Shown: positions 38,796 through 48,895, numbered from the stretch's first letter. The stretch: DNA of 59,376 bases from Frateuria flava (GCF_017837635.1 NZ_JAGJRS010000028.1:1-59376); one strand, 5' to 3'. The notes: generated by a model from the sequence alone, not told the origin. A program made the numbers and translations.

Positions 38796-39782
38796 TTACT
38801 TCTTGGCGAACAGATGCTCCACGCCGCCGCGCTCCTCGCGCAGCTCCTTGTCGGTGGCATCCATCCGCCCACGCGAGAACTCGCCGATCTCCAGCCCCTG
38901 CACGATCGTGTACCTGCCGTCCTTGCAGGTCACCGGGTAGCCGTAGATCACGCCCGGCGCGATGCCGTAGGAGCCGTCCGACGGAATGCCCATGGACACC
39001 CAGTTGCCCTCTTCCGTGCCCAGCGCCCACGAGCGCATGTGGTCGATCGCGGCCGAGGCGGCCGAGGCCGCCGAGGAGGCGCCGCGGGCCTTGATGATCG
39101 CCGCGCCGCGCTGCTGCACGGTCGGGATGAAGTCGTTCTCGTACCAGGCCTGGTCCACCAGCGTCAGCGCCGGCTTGCCGTCGACGGTGGCGTGGTGCAG
39201 GTCCGGGTACTGGGTCGAGCTGTGGTTGCCCCAGATGGTGACCTTCTTGATTTCGGTCGTGTGCTTGCCGGTCTTCTCGGCCAGCTGGCTCAGCGCGCGG
39301 TTGTGGTCCAGGCGCACCATCGCGGTGAAGCACTTCGGATCCAGGTCCGGCGCGTTCTGCTGGGCGATCAGCGCGTTGGTGTTGGCCGGGTTGCCGACCA
39401 CCAGCACCTTGACGTCGCGCTTGGCGTGGTCGTTCAGCGCCTTGCCCTGCGGGCCGAAGATGGCGCCGTTGGCTTCCAGCAGGTCCTTGCGCTCCATGCC
39501 CGGGCCGCGCGGACGGGCGCCGACCAGCAGCGCGTAGTCGACATCCTTGAAGGCGACGTTGACGTCATCGGTGGCCACCACGCCGGCAAGGGTCGGGAAC
39601 GCGCAGTCGTTGAGCTCCATCACCACGCCCTGCAGCGCGGGCAGCGCCGGGGTGATCTCCAGCAGGTGCAGGATCACCGGCTGGTCGGGACCCAGCATGT
39701 CGCCGGCGGCGATGCGGAACAGCAGTGCGTAGCCGATCTGGCCAGCGGCACCGGTGACGGCAACTCGGACGGGGGCTTTCAT
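38796..39782 (-). CDS. mdh: malate dehydrogenase
   Basis: 328-aa NAD-dependent malate dehydrogenase of the cytosolic-type (MDH group with long alpha/beta insert) found in Xanthomonadales. NAD loop [37 protein letters not shown] active-site loop with the substrate-binding arginines, VGNPANTNA, and the catalytic His in [15 protein letters not shown]-cycle step malate to oxaloacetate. ATG 39782. The gap to the aminotransferase gene holds a short tandem repeat of GATTCGG units (39796-39826). Confidence 0.97.
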   Translation of the reverse strand: MKAPVRVAVTGAAGQIGYALLFRIAAGDMLGPDQPVILHLLEITPALPALQGVVMELNDCAFPTLAGVVATDDVNVAFKDVDYALLVGARPRGPGMERKDLLEANGAIFGPQGKALNDHAKRDVKVLVVGNPANTNALIAQQNAPDLDPKCFTAMVRLDHNRALSQLAEKTGKHTTEIKKVTIWGNHSSTQYPDLHHATVDGKPALTLVDQAWYENDFIPTVQQRGAAIIKARGASSAASAASAAIDHMRSWALGTEEGNWVSMGIPSDGSYGIAPGVIYGYPVTCKDGRYTIVQGLEIGEFSRGRMDATDKELREERGGVEHLFAKK

Positions 39783-39840
39783 TGGTTGTCTCCGTGATTC
39801 GGGATTCGGGATTCGTGATTCGGGCAGGCGAGCGCCCGGC

Positions 39841-41040
39841 TTACTGGAGCTCGGCGAAGAATTGCTGAATGCGTTCCAGGCCCGGCTGCAGTTGTGCCGT
39901 CGGACAGGTGTAGGAAATGCGCAGCGAATGCGGCTCGCCGAAGGCCGAGCCGGGCACGCAGGCCACGCCCTTGGCCTCCAGCAGCGCCGCGCAGACGTCC
40001 ACGTCGCTGTTGATCGGCGTGCCGTTGTGCGACTTGCCGAAAGCGACGGAGATGTCCGGGAATGCGTAGAACGCGCCCTGCGGGCGCGGGCAGATCACGC
40101 CGGGGATCGCGCGCAGCGCGGTGACCACGATGTCGCGCTTGGCGGCGAACTCGGCACACCTGGCCTGCGGCACGTCCTGTGGGCCGCCGAAGGCAGCCAC
40201 CGCGGCGGCGGTGATCACTTCGGGCACGCTGGTGATGTGGTTGGAGTTGAGCGTGGTCACGGCCTTGGCCACGACTTCAGGCCCTGCCAGCATGCCCACG
40301 CGCCAGCCGGGCATGCCGTAGGTCTTGGACACCGAGTCGACGAACACCAGCCGCTCGCGCAGCTCCGGCCGGGCGAACACGAAGTTGTGGTAGCCGATCC
40401 CGTCGAACACCATCGAGTTGTAGATGTCGTCGGTGATGATCCAAGTGTCCGGATAGCGCACCAGCACGTCGGCCAGCGCGGCGATTTCCTCGGCCGTGTA
40501 GACCATGCCGGTCGGGTTGGACGGATTGTTGAACAGGAACACCTTCGGCTTGCGCTTCAGGGCTTCCTCCAGCTGCGCGGGCGCGAGCTTGTAGTTCTGG
40601 GTCGACGGGCACGGCAGCACGTTGATCTTCGCGCCGACGATGTCCGCGATGTCGCGATAGGTCGTCCAGTACGGCGCGGCGAAGCAGATCTCCTCGCCTT
40701 CGTCCAGCAGCGCCTCGGCCAGGTTGTAGAGCACCTGCTTGGCGCCGATGCCGATGGAGAGGTTCATGCGGCCGTAGCCGGAAAAACCGAGCGCCTCGAT
40801 GTGCTTGAGGAAGGCGTCCAGCAGCGGCTCGGCGCCACGGTTGCTGCCGTACTGGCCCGAGTCATGGCTGAGCGATTCGCGCGCCGCGGCGTAGACGTGC
40901 TCACCCGGCAGGAAGTTCGGCACACCGATCGAGAAGCTGATGATGTCCCTCCCCTGTGCCTTCAACTGCCTGGCCTTCTCGGCGATGACCATGATCGCGC
41001 TGGGCTTGGCGCGGCCGACACGCTGGGCGAGCTGGGGCAT
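39841..41040 (-). CDS. PLP-dependent class I aminotransferase (aspartate aminotransferase-like)
   Basis: 399-aa fold-type I aminotransferase of the AspC/Ib subgroup. Motifs: [46 protein letters not shown] (cofactor Asn), [13 protein letters not shown] (cofactor Asp/Tyr), and the PLP lysine in [16 protein letters not shown]. The C-terminal Arg is in LRISYTCPT. Transfers amino groups between aspartate (or a related amino acid) and 2-oxoglutarate; exact specificity is not readable. ATG 41040. Lies directly upstream of mdh on the same strand, 58 bases apart, consistent with an oxaloacetate-linked unit. Confidence 0.95.
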   Translation of the reverse strand: MPQLAQRVGRAKPSAIMVIAEKARQLKAQGRDIISFSIGVPNFLPGEHVYAAARESLSHDSGQYGSNRGAEPLLDAFLKHIEALGFSGYGRMNLSIGIGAKQVLYNLAEALLDEGEEICFAAPYWTTYRDIADIVGAKINVLPCPSTQNYKLAPAQLEEALKRKPKVFLFNNPSNPTGMVYTAEEIAALADVLVRYPDTWIITDDIYNSMVFDGIGYHNFVFARPELRERLVFVDSVSKTYGMPGWRVGMLAGPEVVAKAVTTLNSNHITSVPEVITAAAVAAFGGPQDVPQARCAEFAAKRDIVVTALRAIPGVICPRPQGAFYAFPDISVAFGKSHNGTPINSDVDVCAALLEAKGVACVPGSAFGEPHSLRISYTCPTAQLQPGLERIQQFFAELQ

Positions 41041-41218
41041 GGCTTCCTCGGGGTGTGGGAGTGAGGTAACCGGAGGATTTTAGCACGCGGCCCGGAGCCC
41101 TCGCCCCTGGACGGGAGCCCGGGGACGGGCCTGGTGCTGGGCTGCCGTCGGCCCGAGCGCCTCGGGACGGTCGGCGGGATGGCTTGCCGCCCGGCGGGCG
41201 GCCGCCGGCCATGCATGC

Positions 41219-41284
41219 AGGAGCGCCCTTGGGCGCGACCACGTCGCGCGGTTGTGCATGGCGGTCGCGCCCAAGGGCGCTCCT
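41219..41284. repeat. perfect 22-bp inverted repeat (AGGAGCGCCC family)
   Basis: In the 374-base gap 41041-41414, arms 41219-41240 and 41263-41284 are perfect complements (starting AGGAGCGCCCTTGGGCGCGA), separated by 22 bases. Related copies lie at 54547-54615 and 54707-54775, and a half-site occurs at the right end of the window (GTGGGAGCGCCCTCGG). This is a REP/BIME-type intergenic element. No gene is supported in the gap. Confidence 0.9.
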
Positions 41285-41414
41285 ACAAAGAGGGCCTCGG
41301 TGGCGGCGACCATCGCGAGGGGGACGTCGGCCCGCCTCGGAAAGCCAAGCGAAGCGGATTCCAGACGACAGACGTTCCCCCCGGCTGCGCCGGGGGAGAA
41401 CAGGCGAGAAGTAC

Positions 41415-41924
41415 TCAGCCGCGCTGGTCGAGCTTCTCGTTCCACTCCTTGATGCGATCGGCCTGCGCGGCCATCAGCGCGTCGACGTCACCTTCGACCG
41501 CGACCCGCTCGATCGTGTCGCCCTGGCGGATCGCGTTGACGACCTTCTGGTCGTCGCCGCTGACCACTTCGCCGAACACGCTGTGCTTGCCGTCCAGCCA
41601 CGGGGTCGGGCCGTGGGTGATGAAGAACTGGCTGCCGTTGGTGCGCGGGCCGGCGTTGGCCATGGACAGCACGCCCGGCTTGTCGTGGCGCAGCGAGGGG
41701 TGGAACTCGTCCTCGAACTTGTAGCCCGGGCCGCCGGTACCGGTGCCCAGCGGGCAGCCGCCCTGGATCATGAAGTCGTTGATGACGCGGTGGAACGACA
41801 GCCCGTCGTAATAGCCACGGCGGGCCAGGTTGACGAAGCTGGCGACGGTCACCGGCGCCTTGTCCTCGTGCAGGCGCAGGTGGATCGGACCGCGGTTGGT
41901 CTCGAAGGTGACGTTGATGGTCAT
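41415..41924 (-). CDS. cyclophilin-type peptidyl-prolyl isomerase
   Basis: 169-aa cytosolic cyclophilin accelerating proline isomerisation. Motifs: [30 protein letters not shown] (active-site Arg/Phe), [16 protein letters not shown] (Gln/Phe) and HSVFGEV. No signal peptide in the chosen form (ATG 41924, [10 protein letters not shown]); an in-frame ATG 12 codons earlier adds a basic stretch that is probably untranslated. A C-terminal extension with [11 protein letters not shown] is short. It lies 75 bases downstream of the trehalase-like gene on the same strand. Confidence 0.95.
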   Translation of the reverse strand: MTINVTFETNRGPIHLRLHEDKAPVTVASFVNLARRGYYDGLSFHRVINDFMIQGGCPLGTGTGGPGYKFEDEFHPSLRHDKPGVLSMANAGPRTNGSQFFITHGPTPWLDGKHSVFGEVVSGDDQKVVNAIRQGDTIERVAVEGDVDALMAAQADRIKEWNEKLDQRG

Positions 41925-41999
41925 GGGCAAACCCTTGGGACGTGAGCGAAAGGCCGGCAAGAATAACGCAGCCGCCGGCCGTCGCCGTGAACCACCGTT

Positions 42000-43685
42000 T
42001 CAGTGCACCGCGGGCGCCTGCGTGCTCCGCGCGGGAGCGGGCGCCTGCGCAGGCATGCCCTGCAGCAACTGGTGCAGCTTCAGGTACACCGCGTTGGTCC
42101 AGCCGAAGCCGATCACGTTCGTCGTGTAACCGGCGGTGATCCGTACGTCCGCGTTGCCCTTCACCATGTTGTATTTCTCCCGGATCGTGCCGTCGTGGGC
42201 GAAGCCGGTTTCCACGGTGCCCATGAACTTGCGCGCCAGGCGCTGCGCGTCGCGGTGGAAGCCGTAGGCGTCCAGGCCGGAGATCGCCAGCCAGTTGGTG
42301 GGCGCCCAGCCGAACGGCTCGTCCCACTGCGCGCCGCTGCTCAGGTCGTCCATCGACAGGCCGCCCTTGCGCTCGAACACGGCCAGGTGCCTGTCCAGCG
42401 CAGCGGCCTGCGCCTTGGAGGCGAGCCCCGCCCAGAGCGGCCAGAAGGTGGTGACGTAGGGCTGTTCGGAGGCCTTGCCGCGGGTGAAGTCGTAGTCCAT
42501 GAACAGGCCGCGCTGGTCGTTCCACAGGTACTTGTCCATGGCCGCCTTGCGCGTGGCTGCGGCGTCCGCCCACTGCTGCGCCTCGCTTACCTTGCCCAGT
42601 TGCAGGGCGAGGTCGTGCAGGTCGCGTTCGTAGCGGTAAAGCAGGCTGTTCAGGCCCACGCCGGCGTAGTGGTGGGTGGTGCCGCCGTAGGGGCCGAAGT
42701 GGAAGTTGGTGTCGAAGCCGGACTCGCGCATGGCGCGGTCGCCCAGGTAGTAGTCGGCGCTCAGCCGATAGCCACTGGCCCAGGCACCGGCGCAGACGGT
42801 GGAGGCCTGGATGTCGCAGCTGCCGGTTTTGAGCTTCGCCATCTCGGCGGCATCGGGATGCTCGGAGGCCTTGACCAGGTAACCCGGATCCTTCGCCGGA
42901 TGCGCCAGTACCCAGGCGATCACGCCCCGGTAGTACTCGCTGCCGTGCATCTCCGGTACCGGCCCCTGGCCCAGGTCGAAGTAGCGCGCCAGGCCGGTGT
43001 CGCCGGCCCGGTGCTCGGGCCGCGTCCAGATGTGATAGTTCGCCACCACCAGCGGATAGGCGCGAGCCAGCCAGGCGTGCCGTTCGGCCTCGTCCTTGAA
43101 GGCTTTGGGCGCGGCCAGCACGTCGGACACCATGCGGCTGAGGAACGGCGGCTGCGAGCGGGTCAGGTAGTAGGTGCGGTTGGCATTGAGCACGCCGCCG
43201 TAGTGCTCGACCTCGAACAGCATGTTGTCGGTCATGTCGCGGGCCAGATCGTCGCGCTGGTCGGCGAGCAGGCCCAGCTGGATGAAGTAGCTGTCCCAGC
43301 CGTACATCTCGTTGAACTGGCCGCCGGGCACCACGTAGGGCCGGGGCAGGTAGAGCAGGCCTTCGGCGGGGAGCTTCGAGGGCATCAGGTCACCGAGCTG
43401 CCCGATGCGCCGGGGTAGCGTGCGTACCTCGACCTTGCAGCGCTTGGCGATGTCATCGATGCCGGCGGGCTTGTCCAGGTCGGCGGGCAGGTACAGCACC
43501 GGGCGCGCATCCATCTTCGGATCGTGCAGCGCCGAGCAATCGTCCAGCGAGCGCGTCAGGGTGTCCCAGGCCTTGTGAATGTAGGCCTGCGTCTTCGCCG
43601 GGCTGGGCGTGGCGGCGCTGGCGGCGGTGGAGAGCACCAGCGCCGTGGCGCCGAGCAGGGAGAGGATGCGCGGACGGGTCTGCAT
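42000..43685 (-). CDS. secreted GH37 trehalase-like glycosidase
   Basis: 561-aa exported glycoside hydrolase. Signal peptide MQTRPRILSLLGATALVLST...ASA. GH37 signatures PGGQFNEMYGWDSYF and AQWDEPFGWAPTNW are intact. The catalytic acid aspartate is in RESGFDTNFHFGP and the base glutamate in IREKYN. The glycine-rich lid loop before GFGWTN in classical trehalases (GGGGEYPLQ-type) is replaced here by RITAGYTTNVI, so substrate preference may not be trehalose. ATG 43685. Downstream of the GH65 gene in the LacI/TonB carbohydrate locus; periplasmic action on an imported disaccharide is expected. Confidence 0.88.
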   Translation of the reverse strand: MQTRPRILSLLGATALVLSTAASAATPSPAKTQAYIHKAWDTLTRSLDDCSALHDPKMDARPVLYLPADLDKPAGIDDIAKRCKVEVRTLPRRIGQLGDLMPSKLPAEGLLYLPRPYVVPGGQFNEMYGWDSYFIQLGLLADQRDDLARDMTDNMLFEVEHYGGVLNANRTYYLTRSQPPFLSRMVSDVLAAPKAFKDEAERHAWLARAYPLVVANYHIWTRPEHRAGDTGLARYFDLGQGPVPEMHGSEYYRGVIAWVLAHPAKDPGYLVKASEHPDAAEMAKLKTGSCDIQASTVCAGAWASGYRLSADYYLGDRAMRESGFDTNFHFGPYGGTTHHYAGVGLNSLLYRYERDLHDLALQLGKVSEAQQWADAAATRKAAMDKYLWNDQRGLFMDYDFTRGKASEQPYVTTFWPLWAGLASKAQAAALDRHLAVFERKGGLSMDDLSSGAQWDEPFGWAPTNWLAISGLDAYGFHRDAQRLARKFMGTVETGFAHDGTIREKYNMVKGNADVRITAGYTTNVIGFGWTNAVYLKLHQLLQGMPAQAPAPARSTQAPAVH

Positions 43686-43820
43686 GGAGGGGCTTCCTCT
43701 TGCGGTGGGGCGAGGGAAAACAACGCATGTCACAGGCGGTCGATGATGCGCCAGCGTGTGTGGTCAAGGTGCCTTTGCTGCCAGGCGCAGCCGCAGCGCC
43801 ACGCTTGATGAGACCACGCT

Positions 43821-46076
43821 TCATGGCAACGTCTCGCGCACCAGCCGAAGCTTGCCGTCGGCAGCGCGTTCGACGCGGATATCGAGGCGCTGTCCACGGA
43901 AATGCACGCCCTTGAGCGTCAGCCCGTGCCAGCCGGGCGGCAGTACCGGCGCGTACTTCTCGCTGAGGCCTTCGTCGTCGATGCGCAGGCCGGTGAGGCC
44001 GTAGAGCATGCTCTGCACGAAGCCGGCCGACGTTGCAAGGATGTAGCCGGCGTTGTTGGCGGCCGTCTCAGTGCGCACGTTGAACGGCGGCTTCAGGAAG
44101 CCGACCAGGTTGCGGTCGATCCACTCGCCCGCGGCCTTCGCATCGCCCAGTTCCGCAGCGCCCACGGCCAGCATCACCATCATCATCTCGTTCGGGTCGT
44201 CGCCGTGGCTCTTCAGCGCCTGCAGCTGGAAGTCGAAGTCATTGCGGCGCACCTGCGGCGACATCGGCAGGTCGAGGTTCGGGTACATCAGCCAGACCAG
44301 CGAGGAGCCCATCCAGGTGATCTTGTCGTGCGGCACCGACTTGTCGAAGTCCAGGTGGCGCTGTTCGGCTTCGTCGAACGGGATGTACATCTTCGCGGCG
44401 ATCTCGCTCCAGCGCGGATCGGCCCGGGCGCCCACGATGCCCGCGGCCTTCACGGCGATCTCCAGCGCCTTGCGCGCGGCGGCGTTGGTGAAGGAGTCGT
44501 TCGGCACGTCGTTGTAGGCCTCGTCGGGCGAGGTGACGTGGTGGATTTCGTAGCGGTCGTGTGCCTTGTCGTAGGTGACGCGGCTGGTCCAGAACGTGGC
44601 GATGCCTTCCAGCACCGGCCAGGCGTGGGTCTTCAGCCACGCCTTGTCGCCGGTGGCCAGGTAGTACTGCCACTGCGCGATGGCGATGTCGGCGTTGACG
44701 TGCACCTCGCGGTAGACCTCCCAGGCGAAGTGCGGTGTGACGTCCACGCCGGTCTGCGGATCGGCCTCCCACGGGTACATGGTGCCGGCCACGCCGTACT
44801 GGCGGGCGCGGGCGCGCGCCGGTTCGGTGGTGCGGTCGCGGAACATCACGATCGGTTTCGCGCGCTCCGGATGCAGCAGCAGCAGCGCGGGGAACACCCA
44901 CGAGTCGCTGTCCCAGAACGCGTGGCCCGCGTAGTTGGGCGTCAACGCGCAGGCGCCCATCGGCCAGGCGGTGCCGACGGTGCTGTTGGACAGCAGGTAG
45001 TAGAGGTCCGAATGCACCGCCTTCTGCACGGCCGGATTGCCGTCGATCACGATGTCGGACTGCCAAAGCCGGTGCCAGGCGTCCTGGTGGTCGGCCAGCA
45101 GGCGGTCGAAGCCGGTCGTGCGCGCGGCGGTGGCCAGGGCGAGCACGTCCTCGTCGTCGCCCCAGCCTTCGCGCGAGAGCGCCAGGTACTTGGTGAAGAC
45201 GTAGCGCTGTCCCTTGTGCAACGTGGCGGTGATCTCCAGCGACAACTTCGTGGACGTCCGTTCCAGCTTTACCGCGTCAGGGGAGAACCCCTGCGGCAAG
45301 CCGATCGCCGCTGCCTCGGCCATGCCCAGCCCGTGCTGCGCCCTGCCCTTCAACTGCAGCGTCAGCGCCTTGCTGTCGCCGCTGCTGGAAAGCACCTGCG
45401 TGTAGCCCGGATACCAGACCGGCGCACGGTCGGGCGTGGGCACCGGCTTGTTGTCCAGGGTCTGCCCGCTGGCGATGACCGCCGCGATCATCTCCTCGCC
45501 GCCCATGCTGGCGATCGGGAAGCGCGGCTGGTGCTCGGACCAGAGCCTGATCGGGAAACTGAGCTGCACCGGGCCGTCGAACTGCGGGGTGATCGCGATC
45601 TGCGTGGCGGCCAGGTGCGGCGAGGCCTGGCTGACGAAGGTGGTGACTTCGATGTCGCTGGCCTTGTTGGCATAGGCGAAGCGGTAGCGCGTGGTCAGCG
45701 TGGCGCCGTGCATGTCCAGCGTCTGCGCGTAGTCCTGGAAGATCCCCGCGTCCAGTCGCGTGCGGTTGAGCCAGCCGCCACCGGGGTTGTAGTCGATCTC
45801 GCTCCAGCCGGGAATGGCCGCAGGACGCGAGATGTCCCCCGGCTTGTAGTCCATGAAGGCCACCATGTATGCCGCGTTCGGCTCGGTGCCGCGCGGCGAG
45901 GTCATGGTGGAGAAGTAGCCGTTGGCCAGGTAGCTCGGGAAGTAGCTGCCGAAGTCCCTGGCCGTGGCGGTGAACAGGAAGCTCGGATCGGCGGCGGCGA
46001 ACGCCGGCGCGGCGAACGCCGCCGCGACGCAGCACGAAGCCCGGAACAACACGGCAAGCAGGCGACCGGATGTCAT
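43821..46076 (-). CDS. secreted GH65-family glycoside hydrolase
   Basis: 751-aa exported enzyme. Signal peptide with FRASCCVAAAFAAPAFA, then the N-terminal beta-sandwich (FGSYFPSYLANGYFSTM), and the (alpha/alpha)6 barrel with HAFWDSDSWVFPALLLL, YREVHVNADIAIAQWQY (position of the catalytic acid Glu in GH65) and SPDEAYNDVPNDSFTNAA, followed by a small C-terminal beta domain. GH65 contains trehalose, kojibiose and maltose phosphorylases as well as hydrolases; a secreted form makes hydrolysis of an alpha-glucoside likely, as phosphate esters are not usually used outside the cytosol. ATG 46076 with AGGAGG close upstream. Confidence 0.88.
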   Translation of the reverse strand: MTSGRLLAVLFRASCCVAAAFAAPAFAAADPSFLFTATARDFGSYFPSYLANGYFSTMTSPRGTEPNAAYMVAFMDYKPGDISRPAAIPGWSEIDYNPGGGWLNRTRLDAGIFQDYAQTLDMHGATLTTRYRFAYANKASDIEVTTFVSQASPHLAATQIAITPQFDGPVQLSFPIRLWSEHQPRFPIASMGGEEMIAAVIASGQTLDNKPVPTPDRAPVWYPGYTQVLSSSGDSKALTLQLKGRAQHGLGMAEAAAIGLPQGFSPDAVKLERTSTKLSLEITATLHKGQRYVFTKYLALSREGWGDDEDVLALATAARTTGFDRLLADHQDAWHRLWQSDIVIDGNPAVQKAVHSDLYYLLSNSTVGTAWPMGACALTPNYAGHAFWDSDSWVFPALLLLHPERAKPIVMFRDRTTEPARARARQYGVAGTMYPWEADPQTGVDVTPHFAWEVYREVHVNADIAIAQWQYYLATGDKAWLKTHAWPVLEGIATFWTSRVTYDKAHDRYEIHHVTSPDEAYNDVPNDSFTNAAARKALEIAVKAAGIVGARADPRWSEIAAKMYIPFDEAEQRHLDFDKSVPHDKITWMGSSLVWLMYPNLDLPMSPQVRRNDFDFQLQALKSHGDDPNEMMMVMLAVGAAELGDAKAAGEWIDRNLVGFLKPPFNVRTETAANNAGYILATSAGFVQSMLYGLTGLRIDDEGLSEKYAPVLPPGWHGLTLKGVHFRGQRLDIRVERAADGKLRLVRETLP

Positions 46077-46098
46077 CGCGCCTCCTCAAGTGAGGTCG

Positions 46099-46139
46099 AA
46101 AAAAAGATGTCTGCGCCCCGCCATCGAAGGCGGGGTGCA
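46099..46139 (-). terminator. intrinsic terminator/attenuator between receptor and GH65 genes
   Basis: Stem TGCACCCCGCC/GGCGGGGCGCA (one G-T pair) with a six-base loop, followed on the minus strand by ACATC and seven T's. It lies just after the TonB receptor gene and would let only part of transcription reach the enzyme genes. Confidence 0.8.
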
Positions 46140-46156
46140 GGCAATCCGGGGTTGCT

Positions 46157-48739
46157 TCAGAACAGGTACTTGACCTGCAGGTTGACCTCGCGGCCTTCCA
46201 GCGGGCGGGCCAGGATCACGCCGGTGGTGCCGGCGGCCGAACCGAAGATGCGCGAGTTGCTCTCGGTCAGGCCCAGCTCGTTGGTCATGTTGGTGCCCTG
46301 CAGTCGCAGCTGCCAGCTCTGCTGGATGTTGGCGACGATGCCGAAGTCCCAGGTGTGGTAGCTGCCCAGCTGCTGCAGCCCGGAGATGTCCTGCGTGTGC
46401 GCACCCACGTGGGTGAAGGTGACGAAGGCCAGCACGTCGCCCCAGCCGAAGGGGATCCTGTAGCTGGGCGTGAACATGTAGCGCACCTTCGGCTGGCGCT
46501 GCAGCTGCACGCCATTGATGAATGCGCAGCCGTCGCCCGCCACCGGGTTGGTGTAGGGCAGGCACGAGCGGTTGTGCGAGTAGTGGCCGTCCAGGTAATT
46601 GCCGACCAGCTGGAACTTCAGGTTCTCGGTCGGGCTCCAGGCGGTGTTGACGTTGACGCCCTTGGAATCGGAGCCGTAGGTGCTCTGCGGGCCGTTCGGC
46701 ACGCCGGCCGCATCGGTGGGCTGGTACAGCAGGCCGATGAACTGGCGGTGGTAGGCGCTCAGGTCGAGGAACCACTGCTCGCTCTGGTACTTGAAGCCGC
46801 CCTCGAAGTTCTGGATCTTCTGCATTGGCGCTGTGTTGCCGGTGGTGTTGCCGCGGATGCCATTGTCGAAGTCGTCGAAGTGACCGCCCTGGTTGGCGCG
46901 GAAGTACACGCTCATGTTGTCGGCGAGCTCGTAGTTCACGCCGAAGGTCCACGACGGATGGGTCTTGTCGTAGCGCGTACGCGCGAACGTGCCGTCGCAC
47001 ACCGGCACGGCGTTGTTGTAGAGCGTGTACGGGTTGCCGTCGGTGTCGATCACACCGTTGACAGGGTTGCCGTCGGCGTCGACGCGCCCGTCGCTCTGGA
47101 AGTTGCACACGTTGTTGGTGGCGTCCTGGTTCTCGATGCGGCCGGAAAGGTCGATCAGCCACCTGCCGATGCGCCAAATGTCGGACAGGTAGAACGCCTT
47201 GTTGGTCGCGCTGCCGTGCTGGGCGATGTTGTAGCCGCCGTTGTCCAGGAAGCCCTGGCCGTCGGTCAGGTAGTAGGTCTGGCCGCCGTCGGCGTAAGTG
47301 ACCGTGATCGGCCGCGCATTGGGGGTGTTGGTCATCAGCATCTGGTTGCCCAGCGCCCACTCGTCGTCCATGGTGTAGTGCGCCAGGTAGACGCCCGCGG
47401 TGAGCGTGTTGCCTTCGAAGATCTCCTTGCTCAGGCGGAAGTCGTTGCTGATGTTCTTCAGGTGCTTGTGGATGAACCACCAGCCCTGGTGGATCACGCT
47501 CTGGTTGGGATCGACCGCGCCGCCGCCGACGTAGCTGGCGGTGGCCGAGCCGGGCGCCAGGTTGAACGCGCCGATCTGGCTCTGGTCGCTGTAGAGCATG
47601 TCGTCGAGGCTGCCCGGGTTGGTGCCGGAGAACAGCGCATTGGTGTCGGCATCGCCACCGTCGATCAGGAACTTGTCCGAGATGCTCCAGCCGTTGCCCA
47701 GGTCGTAGTCGAAATTGCCGCCGAAGAAGCCGAACTGCGCACCGCGCCCGTTGGCGAGGTTCGCGTCGCGCCCGCCGCCCGGATAGCCGGCCAGGAACAC
47801 GTGCTGGATGGCCGGACCGTTGTAGGTGTCCGTGAGCGGATCGAAGCCCGGATAGGCGCTGAAGTGGTCCGTCCCGCTCTGCAGCAGCGGTATCGGCGTG
47901 ATGAACTGGTTGCGGTCGTTGAGGTAGCGCGCGTACAGCATCATCGTGCCGTTGTCGCTGTCGTGGGTGAACGTGCCGGTGAGCTGGCCACCCTTGTCCG
48001 CCGCGAATCCCGGATCGCGCACGCCGTCGGAATCGCGGTAGAAGCCGCCGATGCTGCCGTAGGTGTCCTTGCCCAGCGGGAAGCCGAAGAAGCCGTCGAT
48101 GCGCTTGAGGTTCTCGCTGCCGTAGGTGACCCCGACGCTGCCCGAGGGTACCTCGGTGCCCTGCTTGAGGATGAAGTTCTCGCTGGCGCCGATCTGGCCG
48201 TCGGCGAACACCACCGACGGGCCGCCCTGGATGATCTCCGCGCGATCGACGGTGTCGTCGAGCCGGAAGATGGACGTCTGTTCGAAGAACGACAGCGTGG
48301 GCATGCCATACAGCGGCGACCCCATCAGCTGCACCGTGTTGAACGGCGCATCGCCGCCGCCGGGAAAGCCGGCGATCTCGATGTTGGCGCCGGTCTGGCC
48401 GCCGGTGGATTCGGGCCACAGGCCCGGGGCGATCTTCAAGAGGTCCGCCGTGCTCTTGGGGTTGGCCATGCGGATCTGCTCGGCGGTGGCCGTGGTCACC
48501 GTGTAGCTGGTGTCGATCTTCTTCAGGCCGCCGGTGGCGGTGTTGCCGGTGACCACCACCTGTTCGAGGCTCTTGGCGTTCGCGGCGCTGGGCGCCTGTG
48601 CCTTCGACCGGGTCGGTTGCGTGGTGTTCGACGGCGGCGTGGTGTCCTGCGCCGCGTCGTTGTTCTGCGCCAGCGCAAGGCCGGGCATCAGGCAGGCGGC
48701 GATCGCCGCGGATAAGGCCAGTCGCACGTGCTTGTTCAT
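46157..48739 (-). CDS. TonB-dependent outer-membrane receptor (carbohydrate type)
   Basis: 860-aa receptor. Signal peptide MNKHVRLALSAAIAACLMPG...LAQ, a TonB-box-like region with EQVVVTGN, a plug domain (ADLLKIAPGLWPESTGG; DRAEIIQGGPSVVFADG) and a 22-strand barrel ending in the canonical aromatic EVNLQVKYLF. Genes of this class import oligosaccharides in Xanthomonadales and Caulobacter. Start ATG 48739, with GGGGAG eight bases upstream, preferred over an ATG six codons earlier. A LacI-type operator lies ~140 bases upstream, and the two enzymes that follow suggest an alpha-glucoside substrate. Confidence 0.94.
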   Translation of the reverse strand: MNKHVRLALSAAIAACLMPGLALAQNNDAAQDTTPPSNTTQPTRSKAQAPSAANAKSLEQVVVTGNTATGGLKKIDTSYTVTTATAEQIRMANPKSTADLLKIAPGLWPESTGGQTGANIEIAGFPGGGDAPFNTVQLMGSPLYGMPTLSFFEQTSIFRLDDTVDRAEIIQGGPSVVFADGQIGASENFILKQGTEVPSGSVGVTYGSENLKRIDGFFGFPLGKDTYGSIGGFYRDSDGVRDPGFAADKGGQLTGTFTHDSDNGTMMLYARYLNDRNQFITPIPLLQSGTDHFSAYPGFDPLTDTYNGPAIQHVFLAGYPGGGRDANLANGRGAQFGFFGGNFDYDLGNGWSISDKFLIDGGDADTNALFSGTNPGSLDDMLYSDQSQIGAFNLAPGSATASYVGGGAVDPNQSVIHQGWWFIHKHLKNISNDFRLSKEIFEGNTLTAGVYLAHYTMDDEWALGNQMLMTNTPNARPITVTYADGGQTYYLTDGQGFLDNGGYNIAQHGSATNKAFYLSDIWRIGRWLIDLSGRIENQDATNNVCNFQSDGRVDADGNPVNGVIDTDGNPYTLYNNAVPVCDGTFARTRYDKTHPSWTFGVNYELADNMSVYFRANQGGHFDDFDNGIRGNTTGNTAPMQKIQNFEGGFKYQSEQWFLDLSAYHRQFIGLLYQPTDAAGVPNGPQSTYGSDSKGVNVNTAWSPTENLKFQLVGNYLDGHYSHNRSCLPYTNPVAGDGCAFINGVQLQRQPKVRYMFTPSYRIPFGWGDVLAFVTFTHVGAHTQDISGLQQLGSYHTWDFGIVANIQQSWQLRLQGTNMTNELGLTESNSRIFGSAAGTTGVILARPLEGREVNLQVKYLF

Positions 48740-48879
48740 CAGCTTCGCTCCCCGCATAAGTGATGTTCAAACGGCCCGGGACCGCGCGTGCAGCCCTGCC
48801 GCTCCGCCTACTTGCGCCCACTTGTGTGCCTTGCGCCTGCGGCATCTCGAGCGCAGACCGGGGGCATGTTTGCCCTGCT

Positions 48880-48895
48880 TTGACAGCGCTGTCAA
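48880..48895 (-). promoter_or_regulatory. perfect LacI-family operator ahead of the TonB receptor
   Basis: TTGACAGCGCTGTCAA, a perfect 16-bp palindrome with the central CG typical of LacI/GalR operators, in the 193-base gap between the LacI-type gene and the receptor gene. Its first half is itself a TTGACA-like -35 hexamer on the minus strand, so a bound repressor would occlude the promoter. Confidence 0.85.

Noticed and set aside
39796-39826. Tandem GATTCGG units, considered as a CRISPR or regulatory array
   Set aside because: Only four degenerate 7-9 base units without spacers; a simple-sequence tract between mdh and the aminotransferase gene.
41219-41284. Perfect inverted repeat considered as a transposon end or intrinsic terminator
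   Set aside because: No transposase lies nearby, the arms are only 22 bases apart and there is no U-tract; further copies elsewhere fit a REP-type element better.
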